From Pseudocalidococcus azoricus BACA0444 (GTDB lineage: Bacteria > Cyanobacteriota > Cyanobacteriia > Thermosynechococcales > Thermosynechococcaceae), in the NCBI RefSeq assembly GCF_031729055.1, contig NZ_JAVMIP010000002.1:1-64000 (forward strand): a DNA stretch of 64,000 nucleotides, in the 5' to 3' direction. Position numbers and translations under genes: made by a program. Under the pieces are notes generated by a model, which was not told the origin of the DNA, did not search any database, and saw only the letters and a program-made list of their open reading frames with translations. This document shows positions 1-11,076 of the stretch, in pieces. The stretch's first letter is position 1, and every line of letters begins with the position of its first letter.

Positions 1-84
1 CTTTGACACAGCTTCAGAAAAAGTGTACCAACTTAGCGAGGAATATGCTGTATCTCCACCGCACTGCCTATTGGAAATGGACAC

Positions 85-429
85 TTATGTTGTTTGGGTC
101 ATTGCTCGCGGGTCAAAAAAAGCCTGGGCAACCTGGATTTTGTCCTCAGTAATCTCAAACCATTCCAGAATATTAATGACACCCAAGGTTGTCTGTGCAT
201 CCCAACGGGTGACCACTCGGTGATGGTCTAGCAGGTGTTGATGAATCGTCACGGTCTGGAGAATGGGCAGAATATGACTCAAAAATGCCACCACCGCTGC
301 CTTACTCGTTAACGTCCCCGCCAGTGGATCCGTGAAGATAATATTTTCTGCTAACGGGAGTTTCGTTAAATCCTTGGCCTGGAGAGCAGTTAAATAATTT
401 TCAACGACCTCAACCGGAGATGCTGACAT
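85..429 (-). CDS. NTF2-like / SnoaL-like small protein
   Basis: This encodes a 114-residue protein with the look of the NTF2-like (SnoaL) cone fold. An amphipathic N-terminal helix (VVENYLTALQAKD) is followed by FTDPLAGTLTSKAAVVAFL and alternating beta strands ending in an Asp-Pro-Arg tail. Such proteins act as small isomerases, hydrolases or ligand-binding domains, and the substrate cannot be told from sequence. I chose the ATG at 429 because it has an AGGAG motif just upstream; a start 10 codons earlier lacks one. It is a single gene, with L,D-transpeptidase divergent to the right. The family is fairly clear, the function unknown. Confidence 0.75.
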   Translation of the reverse strand: MSASPVEVVENYLTALQAKDLTKLPLAENIIFTDPLAGTLTSKAAVVAFLSHILPILQTVTIHQHLLDHHRVVTRWDAQTTLGVINILEWFEITEDKIQVAQAFFDPRAMTQTT

Positions 430-644
430 TCGATTCTCCTTTAAAATTAAAGTTCTCACCAGTTGTGGGTAAATTCATGGCTCTATTCTCCCCCGAAACC
501 TCGCGCCTGGAGAAGTACAAACCAAATCGTCTCTCCTTGTCTCGATTTCAAGGTGCAAGTTGACATAATTTCGCCTCCTAGAGCTAACTAAAGAAAAGAC
601 TCCATCAGGATTTGTGTAAATTTTGACAAGTTAACTTTGCGTCT

Positions 645-1214
645 ATGGCTGATTCTCGGTTCATGCTTGCTGCCCATTGGCGATCCTCACTGCGAAGTTT
701 AATCTTGATTAGTCTTTTGGGGCTAAGTCCGTCTTGGGGGATAGAGGCGGCCCAAGCAAATCAACCGGCCTGGCAAGAGTGGGCGATTCAGTCGGGACAA
801 ATTGCCACCCAATCCATCGCAACTAACCTCTGGCTAGAATTGAACCTCACTCGCCGCCGTTTAACGCTTTATTTAGGCAATCAAGCCCTGAAAACCTATC
901 CTGTGGCGGTGGGAAAACCGGGCTGGGAAACCCCTGTGGGAAAATTCACGGTTAAGGAAATGATTCGGAATCCCGATTGGGCGAATCCCTTTGATGGCAG
1001 AGTGATTCGGGCTGGACATCCCCGCAACCCCCTTGGCCGGCGTTGGATTGGCTTTTGGACCGATGGTCAGGATTGGATTGGCTTTCACGGGACTCCAGAT
1101 CCGCAATATGTTGGCCAGGCCGTGTCCCATGGTTGTGTACGGATGAAAAACCACGATATCGAAGAACTCTTTGAAAAAGTTGTCCTTGGAACTCCCGTCA
1201 AAGTCGTTCGCTAA
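645..1214 (+). CDS. L,D-transpeptidase (YkuD/ErfK family)
   Basis: This is a 189-residue envelope enzyme of the YkuD family, which makes 3-3 cross-links in peptidoglycan or attaches proteins to it. The N-terminus has a hydrophobic signal-like stretch (SLILISLLGLSPSWG) after two Arg. The catalytic motif is complete: His in IGFHGTPDP, then SHGCVRMKN with the nucleophile near Cys164. The YkuD strand pattern (LELNLTRRRLTLYLG, YPVAVGKPGWETPVGKF) begins near residue 66. Two in-frame ATGs (645 and 663) are possible and neither has a strong ribosome site. A TTGACA at about 561 in the upstream gap could be part of its promoter. Confidence 0.92.
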   Translation: MADSRFMLAAHWRSSLRSLILISLLGLSPSWGIEAAQANQPAWQEWAIQSGQIATQSIATNLWLELNLTRRRLTLYLGNQALKTYPVAVGKPGWETPVGKFTVKEMIRNPDWANPFDGRVIRAGHPRNPLGRRWIGFWTDGQDWIGFHGTPDPQYVGQAVSHGCVRMKNHDIEELFEKVVLGTPVKVVR

Positions 1215-1225
1215 AAAGACAAAAA

Positions 1226-1819
1226 TCAACTCTGCCAAAAATCCGTAACCTGATAGCCCAGTTCTTGGAGCATCCGGCGCAACAGTGGCAGACTTAAGCC
1301 AATAACATTACTGGGATTGCCCTTAATTTCACTCACAAATAGGCCACCTCGGCCATCTAAAGCAAAGCAACCGGCACAGGCCAGGGGTTCTCCACTCTCC
1401 ACATAGGCGACAATTTCGGCATCACTGACGGGGGCAAAGGTCACGTCCGTACAGTCCACATTCACTAAGGATTTTTGTTGATAGCTATCCAATAAGGCGT
1501 GTCCCGTAAAGAGTTGGCCGGTTTTCCCCCGCATCTGATGCCAACGCAGAATCGCCTCCGCAGCATCTTGAGGCTTACCATAAACTTCCCCCTCCAGCAC
1601 GAGCACTGAATCGCAACCTAGGACTAAGGCCGGAGTCTCAAGGCGTTGGGCAATCACGGCTGCTTTGGCCTGGGCTAGGACTTGAACCAACCTTTGGGGA
1701 TCTCCATGATCAAAGGCCGTTTCATCTACATGGCTCACCTGGACTTGGGCCAAAATACCCACACTGGCTAGAAGTTGACGACGGGCTGGGGAAGCAGAGG
1801 CCAGAATCAAGGTGGGCAT
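1226..1819 (-). CDS. maf: Maf-family nucleoside triphosphate pyrophosphatase
   Basis: A 197-residue Maf/YceF/YhdE-type pyrophosphatase that hydrolyses non-canonical or modified nucleoside triphosphates. The hallmark N-terminus [14 protein letters not shown] is present, followed by the conserved [20 protein letters not shown] and the KPQDAAEA..W segment, and near the C-terminus [15 protein letters not shown] and [15 protein letters not shown]. The open frame extends 30 codons further upstream, but family length and the start of the Maf fold point to the ATG at 1819. The gene ends 11 bases from the convergent L,D-transpeptidase gene. Confidence 0.93.
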   Translation of the reverse strand: MPTLILASASPARRQLLASVGILAQVQVSHVDETAFDHGDPQRLVQVLAQAKAAVIAQRLETPALVLGCDSVLVLEGEVYGKPQDAAEAILRWHQMRGKTGQLFTGHALLDSYQQKSLVNVDCTDVTFAPVSDAEIVAYVESGEPLACAGCFALDGRGGLFVSEIKGNPSNVIGLSLPLLRRMLQELGYQVTDFWQS

Positions 1820-1926
1820 AAACGGGTAGGCTAGATAAGGAAAACAATAGGTAAATGTCAATAAACTTTCATTCTTTTTAGATATATTTAAGATACCTTT
1901 TTCTGCCAACCTAACCTAGAGCGGCT

Positions 1927-2637
1927 ATGGAAACCGGAGATTTTAGTAAGCTTTTTCCCTTGTTTGATGCGGGTTCAGCAGAGGCATTGGGGGGAATGTT
2001 AGGCGTGGCCTGGCAAAATGATTATCCAGCCAACCGGGCAATTCTGATTGAAGATGCCTGGGGAAATGCCGTCTATTTCATTTTGGCAGGCTGGGTCAAG
2101 GTGCGCCGCTTAGGGAGCAATCAGACTGAACATACCCTGGCGATTCTCGGCCCCGGCGACTTTTTTGGGGAAATGGCAATTTTAGACCAGGCCCCGCGCT
2201 CGACCGATGTTGTCGCCTTAACCCGGGCTGAAATCATGGCGATACCTTCACAAAAATTTACACAAGTTCTGCTGCGGGAGCCAAAGTTAAATTATCGGAT
2301 GTTGCAACTGATGGCCCAACGGCTACGCCAGACCAACTCCCGTATTGAAGCTATTCACTATCCACCCGCAGTGAAATTAGCCAATGTCCTAGTGGGGTTA
2401 GGGCAACGTTACGGGCAGCCCAGCGGGGGAATGACAGCAACCCTCTGTAATGTCCCGGCCAAAGATCTGGCAGATATGGCTAGTATTAGCACAGAGGAAG
2501 CGGCGAAGTTGCTAGATCGGTTTGCTACCAAAGGCTGGCTAAAAGTTGACCCCCAGGCCCAGACTCTCAATCTGCTTAACTTGTCCCAGTTGCGGCAATT
2601 AGTTGAACAGCAAATTCTCGCTGCGGGTCATGGGTAG
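1927..2637 (+). CDS. Crp/Fnr-family transcription regulator
   Basis: This 236-residue regulator has an N-terminal cyclic-nucleotide-binding-type beta barrel (roughly residues 20-130, with the phosphate-binding-cassette-like FFGEMAILDQAPRSTDVV). A long dimer helix and a winged helix-turn-helix follow (around residues 170-215, LADMASISTEEAAKLLDRF). The cassette has Gly-Glu and Arg-Ser in the places used for cNMP binding, so a nucleotide ligand is possible. It is not NtcA. It stands alone, divergent from maf, so its targets cannot be inferred from neighbours. Confidence 0.88.
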   Translation: METGDFSKLFPLFDAGSAEALGGMLGVAWQNDYPANRAILIEDAWGNAVYFILAGWVKVRRLGSNQTEHTLAILGPGDFFGEMAILDQAPRSTDVVALTRAEIMAIPSQKFTQVLLREPKLNYRMLQLMAQRLRQTNSRIEAIHYPPAVKLANVLVGLGQRYGQPSGGMTATLCNVPAKDLADMASISTEEAAKLLDRFATKGWLKVDPQAQTLNLLNLSQLRQLVEQQILAAGHG

Positions 2638-2809
2638 GGTACAAGGGAGCCGACATGATCTGATGATCTTAAGTGGCACCCATGGGCTACCCGGGAAAAC
2701 TAGATTGGGTTAGGCTGTACACTATAAGCTTTACAATGCTGGCTCTACAAAATTTTCATGTTTTCAAGGAATTTCCGACTTCCATGTGTTCTTAACTGAT
2801 TAGCTGATT

Positions 2810-3949
2810 ATGATTAATACCGAAAGCCATTCCAGTTCTAAGCGCTCCTCAGAACCAGGACAACTTGATGATCGTGAAGTGATTCAGGAGTTTGCTGCGG
2901 GTATTGTCAGTGGGCAACCTAAGATGGTGTGTAATCGGAATTTAAGAGTGGATATCGTGTTCCGGGAAGCCCAATTATTAGCGCAACGGGAGGGGATTAT
3001 TGCTCGGGTGAATTTAGAAAGTCCCCAGGCCTGCTTGGATGTGCGGGAAAAGTCTCCTTACATGGGCTTAATTCAGGAAGCTTTTATCCCCTATGACATT
3101 TTTTTAATGGGTAAATCCACTGTCCCTGGGTTTGCCCGCTTTGAGTACCGAACCGTCCCCGAGGGATATGTAGCCCAATACACAGAGGCCGGGATTCTCT
3201 GGAAAGATCGCTGGAGACAAGGCAAACGCCGTCCCGTCAATACCTTGGGGGCTATGTCTGGTGTAGATGCCATGATTTTACATCGCGGAACGTGGTATCC
3301 AATCCAGAGTGTGAGTGCGGCCAATGGTTTTGTGGTGATTCGGACGCTTGGCCATGAAGCAACCTTAAGTGCGGCGGATTTTGTCCTCTGGCTGAAAAAA
3401 GAGGATGGCCGGACAGGGGCCGGTGGAGCTAATTCCCACGAAATTGGTGAGCGAATGTCCACAGTTGCCAATTCCCCGACTCAAGTGCTGCCCCCCGCTC
3501 CCAAAGAATCGCCCCATCCGGCCCCAATCTCCCAAGTATCCCCAGAGTCAAAGGCCGAGAATGTCCAGCATGATGACGAATCCACAGTGCTACAGTCTGC
3601 GCCCCGCCAAGATGTGCCTGATTTGCCAGAGGATTCCCAAGTTTTTGTCCGAGACCGATCTGAATTTCAAGATATAAAAACCTTTGAGGGAGCGCCGATG
3701 AATGACCCCAATGGCGATGCCAGAGCGTTACAAACTCCAACCTACCAGGCCCCGCAACCTGACTATGGCTATGATCCAGAGAATTCTGGGGTCTTCAACA
3801 TGGATGCCAATGCCCAAATGGCACTCACCTATTTGCAATCCAGTTTGGCTTATTTGCTTCAAGTTGAAAATAAAAGCCCCCAAGTCCACCAGGCGATCCG
3901 GGCCACCAGTATGGCGATCCAAAACCTCTTAACCATTTTGAATAGCTAA
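2810..3949 (+). CDS. Conserved cyanobacterial hypothetical protein
   Basis: The product has 379 residues and I cannot assign it to a characterised family. The N-terminal ~200 residues look folded and globular (QEFAAGIVSGQPKMVCN, then alternating strands and ADFVLWLKKEDGR). Residues ~205-310 are low-complexity and rich in Pro, Ser, Glu and Asp, probably disordered. The C-terminus (about 325-379, MALTYLQSSLAYLLQVENK) is an amphipathic helical segment that could mediate oligomerisation. There is no signal peptide or membrane segment. The gene ends 25 bases before the stop of the alaS relic on the other strand. Confidence 0.7.
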   Translation: MINTESHSSSKRSSEPGQLDDREVIQEFAAGIVSGQPKMVCNRNLRVDIVFREAQLLAQREGIIARVNLESPQACLDVREKSPYMGLIQEAFIPYDIFLMGKSTVPGFARFEYRTVPEGYVAQYTEAGILWKDRWRQGKRRPVNTLGAMSGVDAMILHRGTWYPIQSVSAANGFVVIRTLGHEATLSAADFVLWLKKEDGRTGAGGANSHEIGERMSTVANSPTQVLPPAPKESPHPAPISQVSPESKAENVQHDDESTVLQSAPRQDVPDLPEDSQVFVRDRSEFQDIKTFEGAPMNDPNGDARALQTPTYQAPQPDYGYDPENSGVFNMDANAQMALTYLQSSLAYLLQVENKSPQVHQAIRATSMAIQNLLTILNS

Positions 3950-3974
3950 ACGACCTGATCCCTAGGGCTATGGC

Positions 3975-4150
3975 TTACAGTCCAAAATGAGTGCGAGCGA
4001 TATTAAGGGCTTCCCCGAGTTTTTCCGGTTTTTTTCCACCGGCCTGGGCAAAATTGGGCCGCCCACAACCACAACAGTAACAGATTTACCCCCTACTTCC
4101 CCTGCCAGTAATGGAACCTTGTCAGATTTGATGTTGGCAGCAATTCCCCA
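3975..4150 (-). pseudogene. alaS: Relic of a second alaS 3' end (frameshifted)
   Basis: On the minus strand, 4064 down to the TAA at 3975 reads [16 protein letters not shown] and continues to ARTHFGL-stop. It matches the C-terminus of the intact alaS ([16 protein letters not shown] to ARMRLGL-stop) at 22 of 29 residues. Many codons differ only at the third base, so it derives from a diverged, once-functional alaS rather than a recent copy. Immediately upstream, the glycine-rich run is continued in a different frame (SVTVVVVGG), so a frameshift lies at about 4064. Resemblance further upstream (to about 4150) is weak. Nothing else of an alaS gene is left here. The MntA/HepT pair lies between this tail and the intact alaS. 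Confidence 0.72.
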
Positions 4151-4171
4151 GATATTTTTACCTCCATCACC

Positions 4172-4525
4172 TCACTCATTTAAGTAAATACCCTGTTGAG
4201 ATAAATAGACTAAAACAAATTTGTAGAGTTGGGGAATGCTCGATTGCGTCACTTCCCAGGTGAGTGTTAAATCAACTTGATTGTAATCATGGATAAGTTT
4301 ATCCCGCATACCAGCAATTTGTCGCCACGGGATTTCGGGGTGGTTTGTCCGGAAATTTCCTGATAATCGCTTCACAACTTCTCCAATTACTGTAATTTCA
4401 TACAAAACTGCTAGATGGGTTCGTTTATCTGTAATAAATGACTCTAAGTTCATTCCCTCAACGAATTCGAGAAGGGTGTTACAGGCATCGGCAATATCAA
4501 GTAGATAAGCTTGATCTCGATTCAT
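4172..4525 (-). CDS. hepT: HepT-type HEPN ribonuclease toxin (DUF86)
   Basis: A 117-residue HEPN-fold protein with the diagnostic R-X4-H-X-Y motif (RDKLIHDY, around residues 73-80) of HepT toxins, which act as RNases and are neutralised by a partner minimal nucleotidyltransferase. In characterised pairs the antitoxin adds AMP to the Tyr of this motif. The gene overlaps the upstream mntA-like gene by 29 bases, the usual tight coupling. It follows alaS on the same strand and is followed by the alaS relic, so it lies in an acquired insert. Confidence 0.9.
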   Translation of the reverse strand: MNRDQAYLLDIADACNTLLEFVEGMNLESFITDKRTHLAVLYEITVIGEVVKRLSGNFRTNHPEIPWRQIAGMRDKLIHDYNQVDLTLTWEVTQSSIPQLYKFVLVYLSQQGIYLNE

Positions 4526-4853
4526 AGATAACCGTTGCTGTTGTGAGAATTTCTTGCCGCCGGATCCAATTGGGACTAGCTTCTATTGCTCTTTTGGTGA
4601 TTAAATCTATGTTTCGTTGACAAATCGCTTCCAGTTCAAACTCCATATCAACGAGGTCAAGCAGACTGATTTTTGCGGTCGGATCAAAGGTGACAAGTAG
4701 ATCAAGATCACTATCTGGATGAAAGTCATCCCTCAGTATTGAGCCAAAAAGAGCTAATTCAATGATCTGCCGGGTTTGACAAAATTTTGTGAGTTGGTCG
4801 GTTTTAATGCCTAGTTTTTTCTCCAAGTCAGAACTGAGATGAGTGGTTGCCAT
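4497..4853 (-). CDS. mntA: MntA-type minimal nucleotidyltransferase antitoxin
   Basis: A 118-residue minimal nucleotidyltransferase. The catalytic pattern is clear: LFGSILRDDFHPDSDLDLLV gives Gly-Ser followed by Asp-X-Asp, and a third acidic position is at IDLI further on. Proteins of this kind silence HepT toxins by transferring AMP to them. The start has a GAGGAGT ribosome site and lies 21 bases downstream of the alaS stop, so readthrough from alaS may contribute to expression. It overlaps hepT by 29 bases. Confidence 0.9.
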   Translation of the reverse strand: MATTHLSSDLEKKLGIKTDQLTKFCQTRQIIELALFGSILRDDFHPDSDLDLLVTFDPTAKISLLDLVDMEFELEAICQRNIDLITKRAIEASPNWIRRQEILTTATVIYESRSSLST

Positions 4854-4874
4854 GATTTATTTTACTCCTCAAAA

Positions 4875-7532
4875 CTAGAGTCCCAATCGCATCCGAGCTA
4901 ACTCTAAGGCTTCTGCTAGTTTTTCGGGTTGTTTCCCCCCGGCCTGGGCAAAATTTGGTCGTCCACCCCCGCCACCGCCACAGAGTTGAGCCAGTTCTTT
5001 AATTAAATTTCCGGCATGATACCCCTGTTTAATTGCTTCTAAACTCATCGCTGCCACTAAACTCGCTTTCCCGTCACTGGCAGAACCTAACACTACTACA
5101 CCTTGGGGGAGTTTTTGAAGGAACCATTCCGCCGTAGTTTTCAAGCCATTAGGATCCATGTCGGGGAGTTCGGCCACGAGAATATTTAAGTCGTTAACGA
5201 TCTGGGCCTGGGTGAGTAAATCTTTCGCCTTCAGGAGCGCGAGTTCCGCTTTCAGAGCGTCCCGTTCCTTTTGACTGGTTTTCAGTTCCGTTTGCAGGCC
5301 GGTGATCCGCTCAATAATTTCCTCGGGCTTGACCTTGAACCGCTCCATCAACTCCCGCACAATCTGATCTCGTTGATTGAGATAGTCCCGCACCGCAGGC
5401 CCGGCAATGGCTTCAATCCGGCGAATTCCTGAGGCCACCCCGGTTTCGGCAATGATCTTGAACAGGCCAATTTCCGCCGTATTGCTCACATGGGTGCCAC
5501 CGCAGAGTTCCATGGAAACCCCCGGCACATCCAGCACGCGGACTTCGGCTCCATATTTTTCCCCGAACATGGCAATCGCACCCTTGGCTTTGGCTGCGGC
5601 GATGGGGAGAATTTCGGTTTGGGTGGCGTGGCTTTCCGTGATCCAAGTGTTGACTTGATCCTCGACTTGCTGAACTTCGGCAGGGGTTAAAGCTCTGGGG
5701 CAATTAAAGTCAAACCGCAACCGATCAAAAGCCACCAACGACCCGGCCTGGGAAATCGAGTCATCAATTAGTTTTTTTAGGGCTGCTTGCAGCAAATGGG
5801 TAGCGGTGTGGTGGGCTTGTACCCGGCGGCGACAGGTGAGATCAATTTGGGCCGTAACTGGATCCCCGGTCTGGAGATTGCCCCGCTCAATCCGGCCATA
5901 GTGAACAAAGATGCCGTTTTCTTTTTGGACATCTTCGATCTGCACCAGGACATCACTGCCAGCTAAGTAACCCCGATCCCCAATTTGTCCCCCGGATTCG
6001 GCATAGAAAGGAGTTTCGCTTAAAATCACTTGCACTGAAGTCCCAGGCCCCGCTGTTTTGACAATTTCCCCTTCAACTAGCAGCGCGGCGATTTCAGTCG
6101 TCAAGGCAAACTGGTCATAGCCAATAAATTTCGTGGGGTGAATGTGTTCCGCCAGTTGATCCAAACTGCCTTGCACCGTGAGATCAATTGTTTCGTGGGC
6201 GGCCTGGGAGCGTTGGCGTTGGCTCTCCATTTCCTTCTCAAAGCCTTTTTCGTCCACCGTTAGTCCCTGTTCGGCAGCAATTTCTTGGGTCAACTCCAGG
6301 GGAAAACCATAGGTGTCATAGAGGGTAAAGGCATCCAGGCCAGAGATCATTGCCGGTTTAGATTTTTTCTTAGACGATTTGGCTTTGGCAATAATTTCAG
6401 CCAGCAGTTTTTCACCCCGGTCTAAGGTTTTGAGGAAATTCTCTTCTTCCCGTTCCAACTCGGACAAAATCACCGCTTGCCGTTGTCGCACTTGGGGATA
6501 AACAGCCTCAGACATTTGGAGCGCCACTTCGGCCACCTCAGTCGTAAAGGGTTTGTTAATCCCGACCAATCGCCCATGCCGAACCACTCGCCGAATCAGC
6601 CGCCGCAGCACATAGCCTCGCCCGACATTACTCGCACTCACGCCATCACTGATCAAGTGCACCACGGCCCTGATGTGATCCCCAATGACTTTGAGAGACG
6701 TTTTCGTTGTTTCTGGAGAGTCCGCGTAGTTGAGGTTAGCTAAGTTGGCCGTGGCCTGGATAATTGGGAAAATCAAATCCGTTTCGTAATTATTTGGGAC
6801 TCCCTGCAATACCTGCGCCATCCGCTCCAGGCCCATCCCTGTGTCAATGTTTTTGGCCTGTAAGGGTGTCCGCTGCTTATTGCTATCTTGATTTAGTTCC
6901 ATGAACACTAGGTTATAAAGCTCAATGAAGCGGGAATCGTCATCGAGATCAATATCTTTAGTGCCGTGTTCGGGGTGAAAATCGTAATAAATTTCCGAAC
7001 AGGGGCCACAGGGGCCAGTTGGGCCGGCCGTCCAAAAGTTGCTCTCCTCACCCATCCGACAGATTTTTTCCGGGGGAATCCCAATTTTTTTATGCCAAAT
7101 CTCCCAGGCCTGGTCATCGGATTCAAATACACTCACCACCAGCCGATCCGGGGGTAATTGATAGACTTCGGTTAAGAGTTCCCAGGCCCAGCTAATTGCC
7201 TCAGTCTTGAAATAATCGCCAAAACTAAAATTACCCAACATCTCAAAAAAGGTATGATGCCGTGCTGTCCGACCCACGTTTTCAATGTCATTGGTGCGAA
7301 TACACTTTTGTGAGGTAGTAGCTCTGGGAACAGTCGGGGCCTGTTGTCCGAGAAAAATTGGCTTAAACGGTAACATCCCGGCAATGGTCAGTAAAACGGT
7401 CGGATCTTCGGGAATGAGTGATGCACTGGGCAAAATCCGATGTCCCTTGGCGGCATAAAACTCTAAGAACTTTTGCCGAATTTGATCACCAGTTAAAGCA
7501 GGGGCAATGAGCCGCGGGGCAGTGGAGGTCAT
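4875..7532 (-). CDS. alaS: Alanyl-tRNA synthetase
   Basis: At 885 residues this is a full-length class II alanyl-tRNA synthetase, which charges tRNA-Ala in the cytoplasm. The catalytic domain opens with [20 protein letters not shown], and class II motifs follow ([28 protein letters not shown]). The editing domain carries the zinc-type motifs [12 protein letters not shown] and [14 protein letters not shown]. The C-terminal DHHA1/C-Ala domain ends with the glycine-rich [17 protein letters not shown] lysine/serine-rich insert ([12 protein letters not shown]) sits mid-protein. The toxin-antitoxin pair and a second alaS tail directly downstream make its 3' end unusual. Confidence 0.98.
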   Translation of the reverse strand: MTSTAPRLIAPALTGDQIRQKFLEFYAAKGHRILPSASLIPEDPTVLLTIAGMLPFKPIFLGQQAPTVPRATTSQKCIRTNDIENVGRTARHHTFFEMLGNFSFGDYFKTEAISWAWELLTEVYQLPPDRLVVSVFESDDQAWEIWHKKIGIPPEKICRMGEESNFWTAGPTGPCGPCSEIYYDFHPEHGTKDIDLDDDSRFIELYNLVFMELNQDSNKQRTPLQAKNIDTGMGLERMAQVLQGVPNNYETDLIFPIIQATANLANLNYADSPETTKTSLKVIGDHIRAVVHLISDGVSASNVGRGYVLRRLIRRVVRHGRLVGINKPFTTEVAEVALQMSEAVYPQVRQRQAVILSELEREEENFLKTLDRGEKLLAEIIAKAKSSKKKSKPAMISGLDAFTLYDTYGFPLELTQEIAAEQGLTVDEKGFEKEMESQRQRSQAAHETIDLTVQGSLDQLAEHIHPTKFIGYDQFALTTEIAALLVEGEIVKTAGPGTSVQVILSETPFYAESGGQIGDRGYLAGSDVLVQIEDVQKENGIFVHYGRIERGNLQTGDPVTAQIDLTCRRRVQAHHTATHLLQAALKKLIDDSISQAGSLVAFDRLRFDFNCPRALTPAEVQQVEDQVNTWITESHATQTEILPIAAAKAKGAIAMFGEKYGAEVRVLDVPGVSMELCGGTHVSNTAEIGLFKIIAETGVASGIRRIEAIAGPAVRDYLNQRDQIVRELMERFKVKPEEIIERITGLQTELKTSQKERDALKAELALLKAKDLLTQAQIVNDLNILVAELPDMDPNGLKTTAEWFLQKLPQGVVVLGSASDGKASLVAAMSLEAIKQGYHAGNLIKELAQLCGGGGGGRPNFAQAGGKQPEKLAEALELARMRLGL

Positions 7533-9095
<1,563 letters not shown>

Positions 9096-9279
9096 ATTCT
9101 TCCCTCTCTACGTTGTGCAGGGACGATCATGCCGCTGAATTCTAAATTAAGGGTAAATTTCCCCAGGGATTGATCTTGTAGGATAGGGAAGGTCTATGAT
9201 TCTGGCGGCTGGGTTTGTCGGTTAACTTCTATGACCAGTTTGACCACCGCACCTCATTCTCAACACTGTAATTATCCCC

Positions 9280-10389
9280 ATGAAAGTCGTCTGTCCTCAA
9301 AATTCCCTCAGTAGTAAGTTATCCTTGCTCAGTCGAGTTGCGCCAACTAATCCCTCCCATCCAATTTTGGCCAACATTCTTCTGAGTGCTGCCGATGACT
9401 ATCTGAGCTTGACGGTGTTTGACTTGAGTCTGGGAATGCAGGTGTGGCTGCCGGCAACGGTCAAGGTTCCGGGGACAATCACTGTTTCCGCCAAGTTATT
9501 TAACGAAATGGTCTCGCGGTTGCCGAACCAGGACATTGAAATTACGGCCGAAGAGACCCAAGTTATCTTGGATTATGGCTCTGGACATTACCAAATGCAG
9601 GGGATTACCGCCGAAGAATTTCCGGCCTTACCGAGCCTCGAAGAAGTGGCCTCCTTGCAACTAACCGCGACTACTCTCCGAGATGGGTTACAGAATAGTC
9701 TCTTTGCAGCCAGTAGTGATGAAAGCAAACAGGTGTTGACTGGACTCCATGTCAGTTTTAAGCCCGATGGCCTGGAATTTGCAGCTACGGATGGGCATCG
9801 GTTAGCGGTGGCAGCAGCAATTCAAGACATTCCCAGCACCCTATCGCCAATTACAATTCCGGCGAAGTCCTTGCGAGAACTAGAGCGGCTGTTGAGTAAG
9901 CAAGAATCTGACCTGACCATGCGCTGTGATACCTCCCAAGTGGTGTTTGAAATTCCCGGCGAGGCCTGTTTAACCAGTCGGCTCCTAGAAGGGCAATATC
10001 CCAATTACACCCAACTCCTCCCCCGTCAGTTTGAGCGGCAAGTGACTGTAGAACGGGCTTTATTAGTGGCGGCTTTAGAACGGGTCGCAGTCTTGGCGGC
10101 TCAGAAGAACAATGTTGTCAAAATCATTCTGAACACCGAGCAACAACAATTGGAGTTATCGGCGGAAGCTCCACAGTTAGGGAGCGGTCAAGAACTGATT
10201 CCGGCCCAAATTTCGGGAGAGTCTTTGGAAGTGGCGTTTAATGTCAAATATGTTTTGGACGGCTTGAAAGTCATGGCCGCCGCAGAAGTCCAACTGCAAC
10301 TCAATGGGCCGACAACCCCAGCCATTTTGACTCCCTTGGGCGGGATGAAGCTTACCTATTTGGTCATGCCGATTCAAATCCGTAATTAG
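9280..10389 (+). CDS. dnaN: DNA polymerase III sliding clamp (beta subunit)
   Basis: A 369-residue beta clamp, which rings DNA and tethers polymerase III. The three-domain repeat is visible, with conserved stretches such as ILANILLSA, the TGLHVSF..LEFAATDGHRLAV signature near residues 150-170, and the C-terminal YLVMPIQIRN matching the canonical clamp tail (Met-Pro-hydrophobic-Arg). It is not next to dnaA or recF. Neighbours are por upstream on the same strand and a long non-coding gap downstream. Confidence 0.97.
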   Translation: MKVVCPQNSLSSKLSLLSRVAPTNPSHPILANILLSAADDYLSLTVFDLSLGMQVWLPATVKVPGTITVSAKLFNEMVSRLPNQDIEITAEETQVILDYGSGHYQMQGITAEEFPALPSLEEVASLQLTATTLRDGLQNSLFAASSDESKQVLTGLHVSFKPDGLEFAATDGHRLAVAAAIQDIPSTLSPITIPAKSLRELERLLSKQESDLTMRCDTSQVVFEIPGEACLTSRLLEGQYPNYTQLLPRQFERQVTVERALLVAALERVAVLAAQKNNVVKIILNTEQQQLELSAEAPQLGSGQELIPAQISGESLEVAFNVKYVLDGLKVMAAAEVQLQLNGPTTPAILTPLGGMKLTYLVMPIQIRN

Positions 10390-11076
10390 GCTATCTGGCT
10401 TGCCCATTCCTGCGACCTGCTTGCCCCCAGGCCCCTCGGTAGATTTACTGGGCCTGCTTCTTTGGGCAATTCTATCCAGCAAAAGATGCGTAATTTTACG
10501 GTAGAGGTCTGATTCTAACTATGGCAGGATACTAATTATCAAAGGTTAAGTAACTTGATCCAAGTGAAAACCCACCGAGAGATAAGGTTCTCTGGATGGC
10601 AAGGATGATGAACTGAAGCAGGAGTTTTTCATATTCCCCGTTGTTTTCAGTTCCCTTGTATTCAAAGTAATCTGACTCTGGTGTTCTTGAGGCTGAATTT
10701 GAGTTCTCAAGATTGAATGTTTGGCTTGTTGTGTGTCCAGTGAAAATTCCTGATAGCCCCCTTCCTATTGGGTTCTGTGTCTTCAGGTTCGATTTCAATC
10801 CTTGTGATGCTCAAGATGAGAGTGTTCCCTTTTTTCTGTGTTTTCCCTCGGGTTGAAAATCGTAACTGTCTCTTAGGCGTAGAGTATTGGTATTGGAATT
10901 CCAAAAGTTCCCATAACTAAGTTGCCTGTTGTGTTATTGATGTTCCCCTAATTGAGGCTGCGGCTCGTTTGTTTCCCTGTGGTTACTTTTGTGTAGATTC
11001 GTACTACTCTGTATATTTTTTTGCATCACTCAGGCACTTTGGTTTTGATTGAGCTGCTGTGTGCTCATTGATTTCA
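10390..11076. other. Long non-coding gap of unusual composition
   Basis: About 690 bases with no gene I can support. The plus strand is strikingly T- and G-rich (runs of ttgtgtg, tttgttt, ccttttttctgtg), and short open frames on the minus strand (about 10532-10904) have no ribosome site or family resemblance. The GGCCTGG word common elsewhere is missing here. It may be decayed foreign DNA or host an unrecognised RNA. No convincing terminator is seen after dnaN. Confidence 0.4.

Noticed and set aside
23..223. Plus-strand frame open to the window's left edge, ending at 223
   Set aside because: Most of it is antisense to the NTF2-like gene. The first ~60 bases could be the tail of a gene outside the window, but I cannot support one.
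3987..4187. Plus-strand 66-codon frame over the alaS relic
   Set aside because: The minus strand carries the recognisable AlaS tail, so this frame is a shadow of the relic.
10532..10904. Two minus-strand frames in the gap after dnaN
   Set aside because: They have no ribosome site, odd composition and no recognisable motif.
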